From the NCBI GenBank assembly GCA_025408425.1, contig JANXYX010000006.1:43887-107886 (forward strand): a DNA stretch of 64,000 nt, given 5' to 3'. Positions 46,361 through 55,099 of this stretch are shown in pieces (the stretch's first letter is position 1; each line of letters begins with the position of its first letter). A program made the translations under genes and the position numbers. The notes below the pieces were generated by a model, which saw nothing but the letters and a program-made list of their open reading frames with translations, was not told the origin of the DNA and did not search any database. This stretch comes from Granulicella sp. (lineage in GTDB: Bacteria; Acidobacteriota; Terriglobia; Terriglobales; Acidobacteriaceae).

Positions 46361-47785
46361 CTACGAACTCAGCTTCTCATAGAGAGCGTTGCCTGTCTTC
46401 TCACGCCGCATCTGCTCCCGAATCCGATCCAAACCACCATCGTTCTTCAGGCGATCACGCAACGTCTCCAAAGGCTCACGCGACTGGATCGATAGCATCA
46501 GCAACTCGCGATCGACGTCTTCTTCATTCACCACCACGCCTTCGGCCTCGGCGACGCGATCCAGAATCATCGAAGCTTTCACTTCGTTGATCGCCTGATC
46601 ACGCTGTGCTGTCCGCAGGCGTCCGAAGTCCAGCTTGCGCATGTCCTCCACCTTCATACCCTGCTGTGCCAGCGCACGTAGGCCACGGTCCAGACGTGCC
46701 TCCACCTGCTGCTGCACAAACACCTCAGGAACAGGGAACTGGTACTTGGCAATCAACTCTTCCAGTAGCTGGTCCTTTGCCCGGCTCACCAGGGCATCCT
46801 TTTTGCGGTCCGAAGCATGCTCTCTCAGCTTGGTCTCAAACTCATCCCAGCTCTCATAGTTCCCCAGCTGCTTCGCGAACTCGGCATCCTTCTCAGGGAA
46901 CGTCTTGCGCTTGATCGCCTTCACCGTAACGTCATAGCTCACCGTCTGGCCTGCCAGACGCTGCTCACCAAAGTCCGCCGGATACTCCACTTCGAACTTC
47001 AATTCCTGGCCCGGCTTCGCACCACGCAGCGCTTCGTTGAACGCAGTCAGCGTATTCTTGCCGCCCACTTCGATCAACACGTCCTCGCCGGTAATCGGCT
47101 CCTTGGACGAAGCATTCGCCAGTCCATCTTCCGTCACGGTCTGCGCCAGGTCCTTCACTTCACCGCGGAACTGGATCTCTGCCCAGTCGCCTTCCACCAG
47201 GGCACGATCCTCATCGACTGTCTCAACCGTTGCATGACCATCCAGTACGCGGCTCAACTCTGCGTCGAACTCCTCGCTGGTCAGCGCAACCTCCGGCTTC
47301 GCCACGCGCACGCTGTCATAGCCTGCGATGTCAAACTCCGGCGCCACTTCAAACGCCGCCTTGAACTTCAACGGATGCCCATCGAACAGCTGCAGATCCA
47401 TCAACTGCGGCTCCGAAACCGGCCGCAGCTTCTGGTCTTCAATAGCCTTCCGGAAGCGCTCCGACACCAGCATCTCCATCACTTCCTGCCGGACTTCCTT
47501 CGCAAACTTTGAACGCACCAGCGACTCCGGCACTTTGCCTGCACGGAACCCAGGAATCTTCGCCAGCTTCTGATACCGCTTTACTACAGTCTTGTAGCTC
47601 TTTGAAACCTCGTCCGCCGGAACCTCTACTTCAATCTCTCGCGTCAATTCAGGGTTCAGCGCTGGAGCCTGCTGGTGGTCGTGACCATGCTCATGGTCAT
47701 GGGTGTGGACGTGCTCTGCCTGCTGCTCAGCTATCTCGGTGGTTGTCTCAGGTGTTGCCGTAATCTCTGTCGGGGTCAATTCCAT
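46361..47785 (-). CDS. tig: Trigger factor with His-rich N-terminal extension
   Basis: 474 residues. The ribosome-binding signature IPGFRAGKVPE, the FKBP-like PPIase domain (VEGDWAEIQFRGEVKD ... YDVTVKAIKRKTFPEKDAEF) and the C-terminal chaperone arms are all present. It binds nascent chains at the ribosome exit. Unlike usual trigger factors, which begin directly with the ribosome-binding domain, this one has about 48 extra residues, with His at 25, 27, 29, 31, 33, 35 and 37 (HVHTHDHEHGHDH), a likely metal-binding string. A TTG three codons upstream is an alternative start; both retain the extension. Confidence 0.93.
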   Translation of the reverse strand: MELTPTEITATPETTTEIAEQQAEHVHTHDHEHGHDHQQAPALNPELTREIEVEVPADEVSKSYKTVVKRYQKLAKIPGFRAGKVPESLVRSKFAKEVRQEVMEMLVSERFRKAIEDQKLRPVSEPQLMDLQLFDGHPLKFKAAFEVAPEFDIAGYDSVRVAKPEVALTSEEFDAELSRVLDGHATVETVDEDRALVEGDWAEIQFRGEVKDLAQTVTEDGLANASSKEPITGEDVLIEVGGKNTLTAFNEALRGAKPGQELKFEVEYPADFGEQRLAGQTVSYDVTVKAIKRKTFPEKDAEFAKQLGNYESWDEFETKLREHASDRKKDALVSRAKDQLLEELIAKYQFPVPEVFVQQQVEARLDRGLRALAQQGMKVEDMRKLDFGRLRTAQRDQAINEVKASMILDRVAEAEGVVVNEEDVDRELLMLSIQSREPLETLRDRLKNDGGLDRIREQMRREKTGNALYEKLSS

Positions 47786-47859
47786 GCCTTCCAATTGGTC
47801 GCGTGAATGTGCCGCTGCGCTGGCTTTGAAGCCGCCCGCGCGGTCTGCGCCTATCTACC

Positions 47860-47915
47860 ACTGTACGAGTCTTCGTTGTGCAGGGTCAAACCGCAGCCCA
47901 ATGATCCTGCACAAC
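47860..47915 (-). promoter_or_regulatory. Probable tig promoter with overlapping inverted repeat
   Basis: Reading the minus strand, TTGACC (47889-47884) and TACAGT (47865-47860) are 18 nt apart. A perfect 10-bp inverted repeat, GTTGTGCAGG (47875-47884) and CCTGCACAAC (47906-47915) with a 21-nt spacer, straddles the -35 box. The 31-bp centre spacing is three helix turns, as expected of a dimer-bound operator. Confidence 0.45.
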
Positions 47916-47952
47916 CCGTTTGCTGCGCCCATTCTACGAGCCCGCACCACCG

Positions 47953-49257
47953 CTAGAAATGAGGCGTCTCTGGCTCATTCAGCGAAAACAACTCCAGTCG
48001 CACCTTCCACTGCACGCTCTGCCCCGGTTGCAGCACGGCCATGCCTGTGTCCTCGTCCTTGGGCCACTCACGTCCCAACGGATCGTCATAGTTGAACTCG
48101 GGAGCAACCAACACCGTCGCCTTATTTGCCGGTGCGGACACTCGAAACGCCTTGATTGTCGAAGTCAGAGCGGTCATCCGAAGCCCAAACTTGCCCGTCA
48201 CATCCCGTAACTCCAACACAGGCCCGTTATCCAGTAAACCCGGCTTCAGATGGACAAAACTGTCATCGAGGCTCATCGCGCCGAGCTTCGCACCTGTTCG
48301 CCCGGTAAAGTCGTATTTCGTCCCCGCTACCGGTAGCAACTTGCCGGTTGGAAGTCCCGTAGAATCACTCCGTTTCTCAATCCGCTGAGCGTTCGGCAAA
48401 CGTAATGTTGCATGCGCACGATCACCGCTGACTATGCTGAACCTTGGTATCCAGCCGATACCCATCGGCTCAGGCGCCGTCCCCGTATTTCGCGCGACGA
48501 CCTTGATCTCCAGAGTCTTGCTGCTCAACAGCACTGAAGTCGTCACCACTGTATTCGATAGCCAGTGCCCGCCAAAATCACCAGCCTGGTAGACCGCTTC
48601 GGCCTGCCCGCCGTCTGGCATCACATGCATCGTTGTGCTGTCTGACCGACGAGCCAGCAGAAGCCCCCCCTCCGCGCCGGGCTTCCCGTCTCTCGCTTCT
48701 ACCGGCAGGCTGATCGTCTCGCCATGCCAGATCGCCAGCAATCCTTGTCCATCAGGTGTCGGCGCCCCTTGCAGGCGATTCGCCCAGGGCACTTCCAGTG
48801 CTCCGCCCATCGCGAGACTCGCAGCACCGCTCGCATCCTCGCCCAATCCAGTCAACTCTTTCACCGCAAGAGGCAGTTCAGGTGACACCAGCAGCGGCAC
48901 CTCTCCCTTGCCGGGAACAAAAGCCGTAATCTGGAAGACATTCATCCCCCGTCCCGGCAGCAGCGTCGCCGTCAGAAACTCCGGAACCTCGCCCCCGCCT
49001 ATATGCGAGCGCTGCAAAACAATAGGATCCTGCCCTCCTGGCTGTAGTGTGGCCACGGGGCTGATCGAAGGCTTCGCATTCAGCTCTAATCCCAGTTTGT
49101 GCAGATGCCCCCGCCCCCGCTCTTTGACCGCAACCACCACTCCAATCAGCAGCAGCACCAGGGCGATCGTCATTAACAATCCTGATCGCATCACTGCTGC
49201 CTGCCAGATCGTGAACCGCAGTCTACTCAGCTTTCCGCGTACCATCGCTGCGTACAT
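47953..49257 (-). CDS. Membrane-anchored aldose-1-epimerase-like protein
   Basis: About 434 residues. One N-terminal membrane helix (LLMTIALVLLLIGVVVAV) anchors a large domain of the galactose-mutarotase fold on the outside: TATLLPGRGMNVFQITAFVP is the typical strand-turn near the N-terminus, and WVPRF-like WIPRFSIVSGDRAH, LDDSFVHLKPGLLDNGPVLE and the end PGQSVQWKVRLELFSLN follow. Clear catalytic His/Glu of GalM are not all evident, so a sugar-binding or altered epimerase role is possible. Start is uncertain (TTG 49281, ATG 49257, 49245 or 49191). It lies upstream of tig on the same strand, 168 nt away. Confidence 0.68.
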   Translation of the reverse strand: MYAAMVRGKLSRLRFTIWQAAVMRSGLLMTIALVLLLIGVVVAVKERGRGHLHKLGLELNAKPSISPVATLQPGGQDPIVLQRSHIGGGEVPEFLTATLLPGRGMNVFQITAFVPGKGEVPLLVSPELPLAVKELTGLGEDASGAASLAMGGALEVPWANRLQGAPTPDGQGLLAIWHGETISLPVEARDGKPGAEGGLLLARRSDSTTMHVMPDGGQAEAVYQAGDFGGHWLSNTVVTTSVLLSSKTLEIKVVARNTGTAPEPMGIGWIPRFSIVSGDRAHATLRLPNAQRIEKRSDSTGLPTGKLLPVAGTKYDFTGRTGAKLGAMSLDDSFVHLKPGLLDNGPVLELRDVTGKFGLRMTALTSTIKAFRVSAPANKATVLVAPEFNYDDPLGREWPKDEDTGMAVLQPGQSVQWKVRLELFSLNEPETPHF

Positions 49258-49395
49258 CCGGCTGATCCGTGGATCTTCCAACTCGCGCCACCTGTTTCTT
49301 TCGTTGAACTAAGTGTGGGCCCGTCAAACCATCACGACAAATCTGACAATCGATCAAGACGCCTCGGTGCAACTCACACACCAATATCAGCCGAT

Positions 49396-50124
49396 ATGAT
49401 TGAAGGTGTGAATCGCTCCGTTATCCAATCTACATCCCAGCTCTTCCAACAAATCAGAAATTCCATCATCACCTGCGAGCGTTGCCCTCGGTTGCGCGAC
49501 TACTGCCGCGGTCTTGGTGAAACTCGTCGCCGCGCGTATCAAGACCAGACCTACTGGTCTCGTCCTGTCCCCGGATTCGGCGATCCTCGCGCCCGTGTCC
49601 TGATCCTTGGACTCGCTCCCGGCGCTCATGGTGCCAATCGAACCGGCCGTCCTTTCACCGGTGACGGATCCGGCGACTTCATGTATCCAGTTCTTCACGA
49701 CCTCGGCTTTGCCAGTAAACCCAAAGCGATCTCCCGCGACGATGGCCTCAAGCTCCGTCATGCCTGGATAGCCTCTGTCGTACGCTGTGCCCCTCCCGGA
49801 GATAAGCCGCTCCCTCAGGAGATCCGTAACTGTGCCGAGCACCTCGCCCACGAGGTGCAAGCCCTGCCTCGTGTCCGGGTCGTCGTCTGCCTCGGCAAGA
49901 TTGCCTTCGATGGCTACCTGGCTTATCTGCTCCACACCGGAGTCATCCCCCGAAAATCCGCATACCGTTTCGGTCATGCGGTCGAGTACCAGTTGCCGAA
50001 CGGACTGCACCTGCTTGCCAGCTATCATCCATCGCTGCGCAACACCAACACCGGACGGCTCGACACCGTCATGTTCACCCGAATCTTCGTGCGCGCTAGG
50101 GAACTGGCTGGCCTGGCACTCTAA
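49396..50124 (+). CDS. Uracil-DNA glycosylase, family 5 (UdgB-like)
   Basis: 242 residues. The active-site motif GLAPGAHGANRTGRPFTGDG is the family 5 form (GLAPG-x-x-G-A-N-R-T), lacking the Asn or Asp general base of other families. HPSLRNTNTGR is the second motif. Cysteines for a 4Fe-4S cluster are in CERCPRLRDYC and around VVRCAPPGDKPLPQEIRNC. It removes uracil, and often hypoxanthine, from DNA in base-excision repair. The ATG chosen is next to a region matching the family start; an in-frame GTG at 49315 would add 27 polar residues. Confidence 0.87.
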   Translation: MIEGVNRSVIQSTSQLFQQIRNSIITCERCPRLRDYCRGLGETRRRAYQDQTYWSRPVPGFGDPRARVLILGLAPGAHGANRTGRPFTGDGSGDFMYPVLHDLGFASKPKAISRDDGLKLRHAWIASVVRCAPPGDKPLPQEIRNCAEHLAHEVQALPRVRVVVCLGKIAFDGYLAYLLHTGVIPRKSAYRFGHAVEYQLPNGLHLLASYHPSLRNTNTGRLDTVMFTRIFVRARELAGLAL

Positions 50125-50134
50125 TTTCATGCCA

Positions 50135-50230
50135 CTAAAAACGGTTCTTCTCGGAAAACAAATTCAGAGCCACTACCGCTGGACCCATCACCATAGCCAG
50201 AAATACCACAGCAATCATCAAATCTTTCAC
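50135..50230 (-). CDS. Small single-span membrane protein, 31 residues
   Basis: Begins with GTG and reads MKDLMIAVVFLAMVMGPAVV then ALNLFSEKNRF. It has one hydrophobic helix and a charged C-terminal tail. TGAGGTGAGG stands directly upstream and includes a GAGG at 6 nt. Charge placement (Lys-Asp before, Glu-Lys-Asn-Arg after) is typical of real small membrane proteins. I cannot name a family with certainty. The coding sense relies on the ribosome site and the amphipathic pattern. Confidence 0.45.
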   Translation of the reverse strand: MKDLMIAVVFLAMVMGPAVVALNLFSEKNRF

Positions 50231-50432
50231 GCCTCACCTCACGCGCAACTCTAGTCTGCTGCGCGTCAATCCCAGCCGACATTCTGCAAAATATGGTTGG
50301 CCAGAACTGTCTTGAACATTACCCATCATGGTTCTCCAGCTATGGACTGTCGTTCGTCGGGTGTAACCAACCAATGCCTCCGAACCAGAATCAAAACGTA
50401 GTGGAGTCTAAAAATAGATCGAGGTGTTCCTC

Positions 50433-50729
50433 ATGAACTCAAAGAATTACTGGTTCGCTTTCGGCGTTGGGGTCTTCGCTGGCGCATCAATTGCCCTTCT
50501 TTACGCTCCTCAAGCCGGTGTCAAGACGCGTAGGCAACTTCGCAAAGGTGTCGAGGACGCTGGTGATTACCTCGAAGACGCTGGCGATTACCTCAAAGAT
50601 CAGGCGGAGCGCCTCGGTAATGAAGCCCAGAAAGCGGTCAAACGCACCCGCGATCAGGTCGAAACCGCAGTAGATAAGGCCGGCGATGTCGTCTCTTTCG
50701 CCGTCAAATCTGCCAGAGCTCTCGTCTAG
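50433..50729 (+). CDS. YtxH-domain protein
   Basis: 98 residues. An N-terminal hydrophobic helix with small residues (FAFGVGVFAGASIALLYAPQ) ends in the YtxH signature LLYAPQAGVKTRRQL. After it comes a long charged amphipathic helix resembling LEA or apolipoprotein repeats. An 8-residue unit is duplicated (EDAGDYLEDAGDYLKDQ), the DNA being nearly identical over 22 bp. The family is linked to general stress in Bacillus. The ATG is preceded by GAGG at 8 nt. The upstream gap of about 200 nt shows no other gene. Confidence 0.85.
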   Translation: MNSKNYWFAFGVGVFAGASIALLYAPQAGVKTRRQLRKGVEDAGDYLEDAGDYLKDQAERLGNEAQKAVKRTRDQVETAVDKAGDVVSFAVKSARALV

Positions 50730-50759
50730 ATCCCCACAGCTTGTCTCCCAAAACACCAC

Positions 50760-50786
50760 GACGTCCCAGCCTCGGGCTGGGACGTC
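50760..50786. terminator. Hairpin after the YtxH gene
   Basis: GACGTCCCAGCC and GGCTGGGACGTC form a perfect 12-bp stem with a TCG loop 30 nt after the YtxH stop. There is no U-run. Confidence 0.55.
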
Positions 50787-50864
50787 ATCGTATGCCTGCA
50801 AGATCCTCACCCGCCACAAGCCTTATTCCTCCGCATTTCAAGGTGCGCCAAACCACACACGTCA

Positions 50865-50898
50865 AAAAATATGCCCCGGCGCAAAGACCGGGGCATAT
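50865..50898 (-). terminator. Rho-independent terminator after clpC
   Basis: ATATGCCCCGG and CCGGGGCATAT form an 11-bp stem with an 8-nt loop; on the minus strand it is followed by TTTTT. It lies 19 nt after the clpC stop. Confidence 0.78.
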
Positions 50899-50917
50899 CG
50901 TAAATCTACCGCTCTTG

Positions 50918-53386
50918 CTAAACCGCGCTCAGCGCCATTCCTGCCATCTTCTCCTCACCATCTGAAGCGATTGGCCGGTAGAACAGCGCGTTGTTCTCCA
51001 TGTAGACCTCGATGAATGCAGGCCGTTGTGCGATCCCGCCGCCGATCAGCGCCTCGGAAAGAGGATCCTCGACAAACCGCTGCAGCGCCCGGCGCAAAGG
51101 ACGAGCCCCGTACGTCCGATCCGATGCCGTCTTATCCAGAATCCAGCGCTTCGCATCGTCCGTTACAGAGATCGTGATCGCCTTATGCACCAGGTTGACA
51201 TTCAATTGCTGTACCAGCAATTCGAGAATCTGCATCAGGTCCGAGTCCAGCAGCGACGTAAAGATAATGATCTCGTCCAGACGATTCAGGAACTCCGGAT
51301 TGAAGGTGCGCTTCACCTCACTTCTCACCAGCTCTTCCATCTTGTCCAGCACCATATCTTCCTTCTCACTTTGGAATCCAAGCCCCTGCCGCTTCTGCAG
51401 GTGCTTCGCTCCAATATTCGAAGTCATGATAATGATCGTGTTCTTGTAGTCGACCGTATTGCCCAGACCATCCGTCAACTGCCCATCTTCAAACACCTGC
51501 AGCAGCAGGTTGAAGACATCAGGATGCGCCTTCTCGATCTCATCCAGTAGCACCACCGAGTACGGGTTCCGCTTCACCCGTTCCGTCAGTTGACCGCCCT
51601 CTTCGTAGCCAACATATCCCGGAGGCGATCCGATCAGCTTGCTCACGGAATGTTTCTCCATGAACTCCGACATATCGAATCGGATCAACGCCTTCTCGCT
51701 GCCAAACAGGAACTGTGCCAGCGTGCGTGCCATCTCCGTCTTGCCCACGCCCGTCGGTCCAAGGAACAGGAAGCTGCCAATCGGACGTGCCGGATTCTTC
51801 AACCCTGCCCGCGACCGGCGAATCGCCCGTGCCAGCGCAGAAATCGCCTTCTCCTGCGAGATCACGCGCTTGTGCAGCTCTTCCTCAACCCGCAGCAGCC
51901 GCTGCATCTCTTCTTCCTTCAAAGAGTTGATCGGAACACCCGTCCAGCGGCTCACCACATCCTCAATGTCCTCGCGCGTCACAATGCCCGCAGACGAATC
52001 ATCCAGGTGGTACTTGTCCCGCAGCGCCCGCAGATTCTCCCGCTCCTTGCGCTCCTCGTCCGAGTAGAAACGTGCCTTCTCGAACTCATGATTCGCAATC
52101 GCATTCTCCATCCGGTGCACGATGAACTTGATCCGCTTCTGAACCTCGGTCAGCTCCTCGGGAAGGGAAGTCTGCCGCAGCTTCACTCGAGCGCCCGCCT
52201 CATCAATCAAGTCGATCGCCTTGTCCGGCAGGAACCGGTCCGGAATGTAACGGCTGGAGTGCGATACCGAGAACGTGATTGCATCATCGGTATAGCTGAC
52301 CGCATGAAACTTCTCATACTTGTCCTTGATCCCCATGATGATCTTGATCGCGTCTTCTTCGTTTGGCGGAGGAACCTTCACTGCCTGGAAACGCCGCTCC
52401 AGTGACCGATCCTTCTCAATTGACTTCCGGTACTCCGCAGGAGTCGTCGCGCCAATGCACTGGATCTCACCACGGCTCAGCGCAGGCTTCAGAATGTTCG
52501 CAGCATCCAGCGAACCCTCGGCCGATCCAGCACCAACCAGCGTATGCAACTCATCAATGAACACGATGGAGTTCTGGTTCTCCATCAACTCCTTCATGAT
52601 CGTCTTCAGCCGCTCTTCAAACTGCCCGCGATACTTCGTTCCAGCAACGATCAGGCTCAGGTCCAGCGCCAGCACCCGCTTGTCAGCCAGGAAGCTCGGC
52701 ACCTCGCCATCGGCAATCTTCTGCGCCAGTCCTTCGACGATCGCCGTCTTACCCACCCCCGGCTCGCCAATCAGCACTGGATTGTTCTTCGTCCGGCGGC
52801 ACAGAATCTGGATCACTCGATCCACCTCCGTATCCCGCCCAACCAGCGGATCAAGCTGCTGGTCCATCGCACTCTGCGTCAGGTCGCGCGAAAACTCGGC
52901 CAGCATGCTCTGCTCGCCGCGCTGTCCCTTGCCGCTCGATGCAGCCGGCACCTTCTCCTGCGTCGTCCGCTGTAGCTCCTCGCGAATCGCTGGTAGCCTT
53001 AGCCCGCGCTCCGTCAGAATCTCCGCAGCGAAGCACTTCTCTTCGCGTAGCAGACCCAGCAGCAGATGTTCCGTACCAATATGTTTGTGGCTTAGCCGTT
53101 CCGCTTCTTCTGCTGCATACGCCAGAACCCGCTTGCACTCGTTCGAAAGTGGAAGATCAACCGACGTCGAGACCTTCTCCCGGATCGTCGTGTGCCCTTC
53201 AATCTGTTTTCGTATTGATTCCACTGACGCATGCGAACGCAAAAAGCGGTTCGTAAGCGCCTTGTCCTCACGCAGCAACCCGAGCAGCAAATGCTCTGTC
53301 TCGATGTAAGGCGACCCAAACTGACTGGCCTCATAGCGTGCGAAGAAGATCACGCGCCTCGCCTTCTCTGTATAGCGTTCGAACAT
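50918..53386 (-). CDS. clpC: ClpC-type AAA+ unfoldase
   Basis: 822 residues from [20 protein letters not shown], with AAGGGGGAAC just upstream. Two Clp-N repeats ([14 protein letters not shown] and [14 protein letters not shown]), AAA+ domain 1 (Walker [10 protein letters not shown]), a UVR-containing middle region (about 430-470; [15 protein letters not shown]) and AAA+ domain 2 (Walker [10 protein letters not shown]) are present. A ClpP-docking loop follows, near [12 protein letters not shown]. It unfolds proteins for ClpP. CtsR and McsAB, its partners in Firmicutes, are absent. A longer frame to 53563 exists but the extra 59 residues do not resemble Clp-N. Confidence 0.95.
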   Translation of the reverse strand: MFERYTEKARRVIFFARYEASQFGSPYIETEHLLLGLLREDKALTNRFLRSHASVESIRKQIEGHTTIREKVSTSVDLPLSNECKRVLAYAAEEAERLSHKHIGTEHLLLGLLREEKCFAAEILTERGLRLPAIREELQRTTQEKVPAASSGKGQRGEQSMLAEFSRDLTQSAMDQQLDPLVGRDTEVDRVIQILCRRTKNNPVLIGEPGVGKTAIVEGLAQKIADGEVPSFLADKRVLALDLSLIVAGTKYRGQFEERLKTIMKELMENQNSIVFIDELHTLVGAGSAEGSLDAANILKPALSRGEIQCIGATTPAEYRKSIEKDRSLERRFQAVKVPPPNEEDAIKIIMGIKDKYEKFHAVSYTDDAITFSVSHSSRYIPDRFLPDKAIDLIDEAGARVKLRQTSLPEELTEVQKRIKFIVHRMENAIANHEFEKARFYSDEERKERENLRALRDKYHLDDSSAGIVTREDIEDVVSRWTGVPINSLKEEEMQRLLRVEEELHKRVISQEKAISALARAIRRSRAGLKNPARPIGSFLFLGPTGVGKTEMARTLAQFLFGSEKALIRFDMSEFMEKHSVSKLIGSPPGYVGYEEGGQLTERVKRNPYSVVLLDEIEKAHPDVFNLLLQVFEDGQLTDGLGNTVDYKNTIIIMTSNIGAKHLQKRQGLGFQSEKEDMVLDKMEELVRSEVKRTFNPEFLNRLDEIIIFTSLLDSDLMQILELLVQQLNVNLVHKAITISVTDDAKRWILDKTASDRTYGARPLRRALQRFVEDPLSEALIGGGIAQRPAFIEVYMENNALFYRPIASDGEEKMAGMALSAV

Positions 53387-53660
53387 GTTCCCCCTTACAA
53401 GACCGGACACCCCATCAGCCACATGCAGCGCCGTCAGCTGTTTGCCCCGTACCACGTCCCGGACGAACCCTCTCGCTCGAAACAACTCAGGTTGCTCTCT
53501 GGTTGGAAAGCATCCATTAACTACTACCAGTCTATTCCTCTGCCTATCCAGTAAAAACCGCACTGAAAGTTATGCCTACACTACATCAATTCATTTGACG
53601 TACCATGTGCAAAATTGGGTGTTTATCCCATCCCATCACAAAACCCGCATATTTGGCTAG

Positions 53661-54410
53661 CTACACCAACTGCCCATCCCTCAACCGAAGCATCCGGTCG
53701 CATCTCCCGGCAAACTCAAGATTGTGCGTAACTAGCACACTTGTAAGCCCATGCTCCCTATGCAACTTTTGGATCAGTCCGAATACCACCTCCGCAGTCT
53801 TCCCATCCAGGTCACCCGTTGGCTCATCCGCCAACAGCATCTGCGGCTCTGTCACCAGAGCCCGCGCCAGGCTCACCCGCTGCTGTTCGCCCCCGCTTAA
53901 CTCACCCGACCGATGATCCTCCCGGTCCAGCAACCCCACCTCCCCCAGCCACACTCTGGCCTTCGCCAACGCCGCTCCCCGCCCCATCCCCCTCGCCAGT
54001 AGCGGCATCGCCACATTTTCCAGCGCCGTAAACTCCGGCAGCAGATAGTGGAACTGCCACACATACCCCACCCGCCGGTTCCGAAACTCCGCCGCATCCC
54101 GTTCCGTAAACCCACTCAGTCGCTGCTTCCCAAACCAAACCTCACCGGCAGTTGGTCGGTCCAGCGCTGCCAGCAAATGCAGCAACGAACTCTTGCCCGC
54201 CCCACTCTCCCCCACAATCGCCACCATCTCGCCCGCGTGCACCGTCAGGTCCAGCCCCCGAAACAACTCCACATCCCCCCGCCCAGCCGCACCGGACACC
54301 GCCGCATAGGTCTTCGTCAACCCCACCGCCCGCATCACCACCGCCCGCTCCTTCTCCGGCGCAAACGGCTCCAAATCGTATCCACTCTCCCCGCCGCCCA
54401 CCTCACTCAT
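53661..54410 (-). CDS. LolD-like ABC transporter ATPase
   Basis: 249 residues. Walker A GESGAGKSS, Q-loop in WQFHYLLPEFTALENV, signature LSGGEQQRVSLARAL, Walker B MLLADEPTGDLD and the switch His in VLVTHN are complete. The Tyr-Val-Trp-Gln-Phe-His-x-Leu-Leu stretch and DEPTGDLD place it in the LolD/MacB (MJ0796) group. It should power the LolC/E-like permease encoded 0.7 kb upstream on the same strand, extracting lipoproteins for the outer membrane. An AhpD-like gene and a microsatellite lie between the two. An N-terminal extension of about 25 acidic residues precedes the ABC domain. Confidence 0.88.
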   Translation of the reverse strand: MSEVGGGESGYDLEPFAPEKERAVVMRAVGLTKTYAAVSGAAGRGDVELFRGLDLTVHAGEMVAIVGESGAGKSSLLHLLAALDRPTAGEVWFGKQRLSGFTERDAAEFRNRRVGYVWQFHYLLPEFTALENVAMPLLARGMGRGAALAKARVWLGEVGLLDREDHRSGELSGGEQQRVSLARALVTEPQMLLADEPTGDLDGKTAEVVFGLIQKLHREHGLTSVLVTHNLEFAGRCDRMLRLRDGQLV

Positions 54411-54446
54411 CGCCTCGCCCCATTCTCCTTAATATCTTCGCCGCAT

Positions 54447-54620
54447 TCTTGTTTTTGCTTGTACTTGTTCTTGCTCTTGTTGTTGTTCTTGCTCTTGCTC
54501 TTGTTGTTGTTCTTGCTCTTGCTCTTGCTCTTGTTGTTGCTCTTGCTCTTGCTTCTGAGATAGGCCCGGGCTTTAGCCCGGGCATCCAAACCCACCACAG
54601 AACCGGGCTTTAGCCCCCGG
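54447..54620. repeat. (TTGCTC/TTGTTG)n microsatellite joined to two REP-like palindromes (copy 2)
   Basis: About 108 bp (54447-54554) are built almost wholly of six-base units TTGCTC, TTGTTG and TTGTTC. It is followed by CTGAGATAGG and the perfect palindrome GCCCGGGCTTTAGCCCGGGC (54564-54583). A second, similar palindrome (CCGGGCTTTAGCCCCCGG, 54603-54620) comes 19 bp on. The same arrangement with a minimal tract is at 21873-21917. The tract fills most of the gap between the AhpD-like and LolD-like genes. In frames it would read as Lys-Ser-Asn repeats, which I take as non-coding. Confidence 0.85.
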
Positions 54621-54649
54621 GATGTGCCTTCCTCCCTGAGAGCAATAAC

Positions 54650-55099
54650 CTACCTATTCCCCGAGTGTCCCCCCAACGCAATCGCAATCCTGTTCCACGC
54701 ATTGATCGTCGTAATCACCAACGTCAGATTCACCGTCTCCACCTCACTGAAGTTCGCCCGCACCGCCTCATACAAAACATCCGGAGCATGCCCGTCCTGA
54801 ATATTCGTCACCGCCTCCGTCCAGGCCAGCGCCGCCCGCTCCCGCTGCGTATACAACGCAGAGTTCCGCCACTCCGGAACCTCGGCAATCCTCTCCTCGC
54901 TCTCGCCCATCTTCCGCAACTCACCCGTATGCAGCTTGATGCAGGACTCACACCCATTCATCAACGAAGCCTGCAGCTTCACCAACTCCGTCAGCACCCG
55001 CTCCAGCCCTGCATCGGCGTTCAGGTAATGCTCCAACTCCCGCATCTTCGCCAAACCCTCCGGCGCCAACTTCACGTAATCCAATCGTCCTTCACTCAT
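54650..55099 (-). CDS. AhpD/carboxymuconolactone decarboxylase-family protein
   Basis: 149 residues, all-alpha. The redox motif C-x2-C-x3-H is intact in NGCESCIKLHTGELRKMG, with the supporting Glu/His pattern of AhpD-type alkylhydroperoxidases. AALAWTEAVTNIQDGHAPDV and NLTLVITTINAWNRIA match the wider family. It likely reduces peroxides or disulfides. Its ATG lies within the last codons of the LolC/E gene (8-bp overlap), so it is translated with the permease. It splits what would otherwise be an adjacent permease-ATPase pair. Confidence 0.9.
   Translation of the reverse strand: MSEGRLDYVKLAPEGLAKMRELEHYLNADAGLERVLTELVKLQASLMNGCESCIKLHTGELRKMGESEERIAEVPEWRNSALYTQRERAALAWTEAVTNIQDGHAPDVLYEAVRANFSEVETVNLTLVITTINAWNRIAIALGGHSGNR

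Noticed and set aside
53387..53563. 59-residue N-terminal extension of ClpC
   Set aside because: A strong ribosome site (AAGGGGGAAC) stands right before the internal ATG that gives the canonical ClpC start; the extension is unlike any Clp-N.
54447..54554. CRISPR-like or coding repeat
   Set aside because: Units are six bases without spacers, so not CRISPR; the Lys-Ser-Asn reading lacks a start context and is low complexity.
54403..54598. Lys/Ser/Asn-repeat small proteins on the minus strand
   Set aside because: They are the microsatellite read in different frames and overlap the LolD start.
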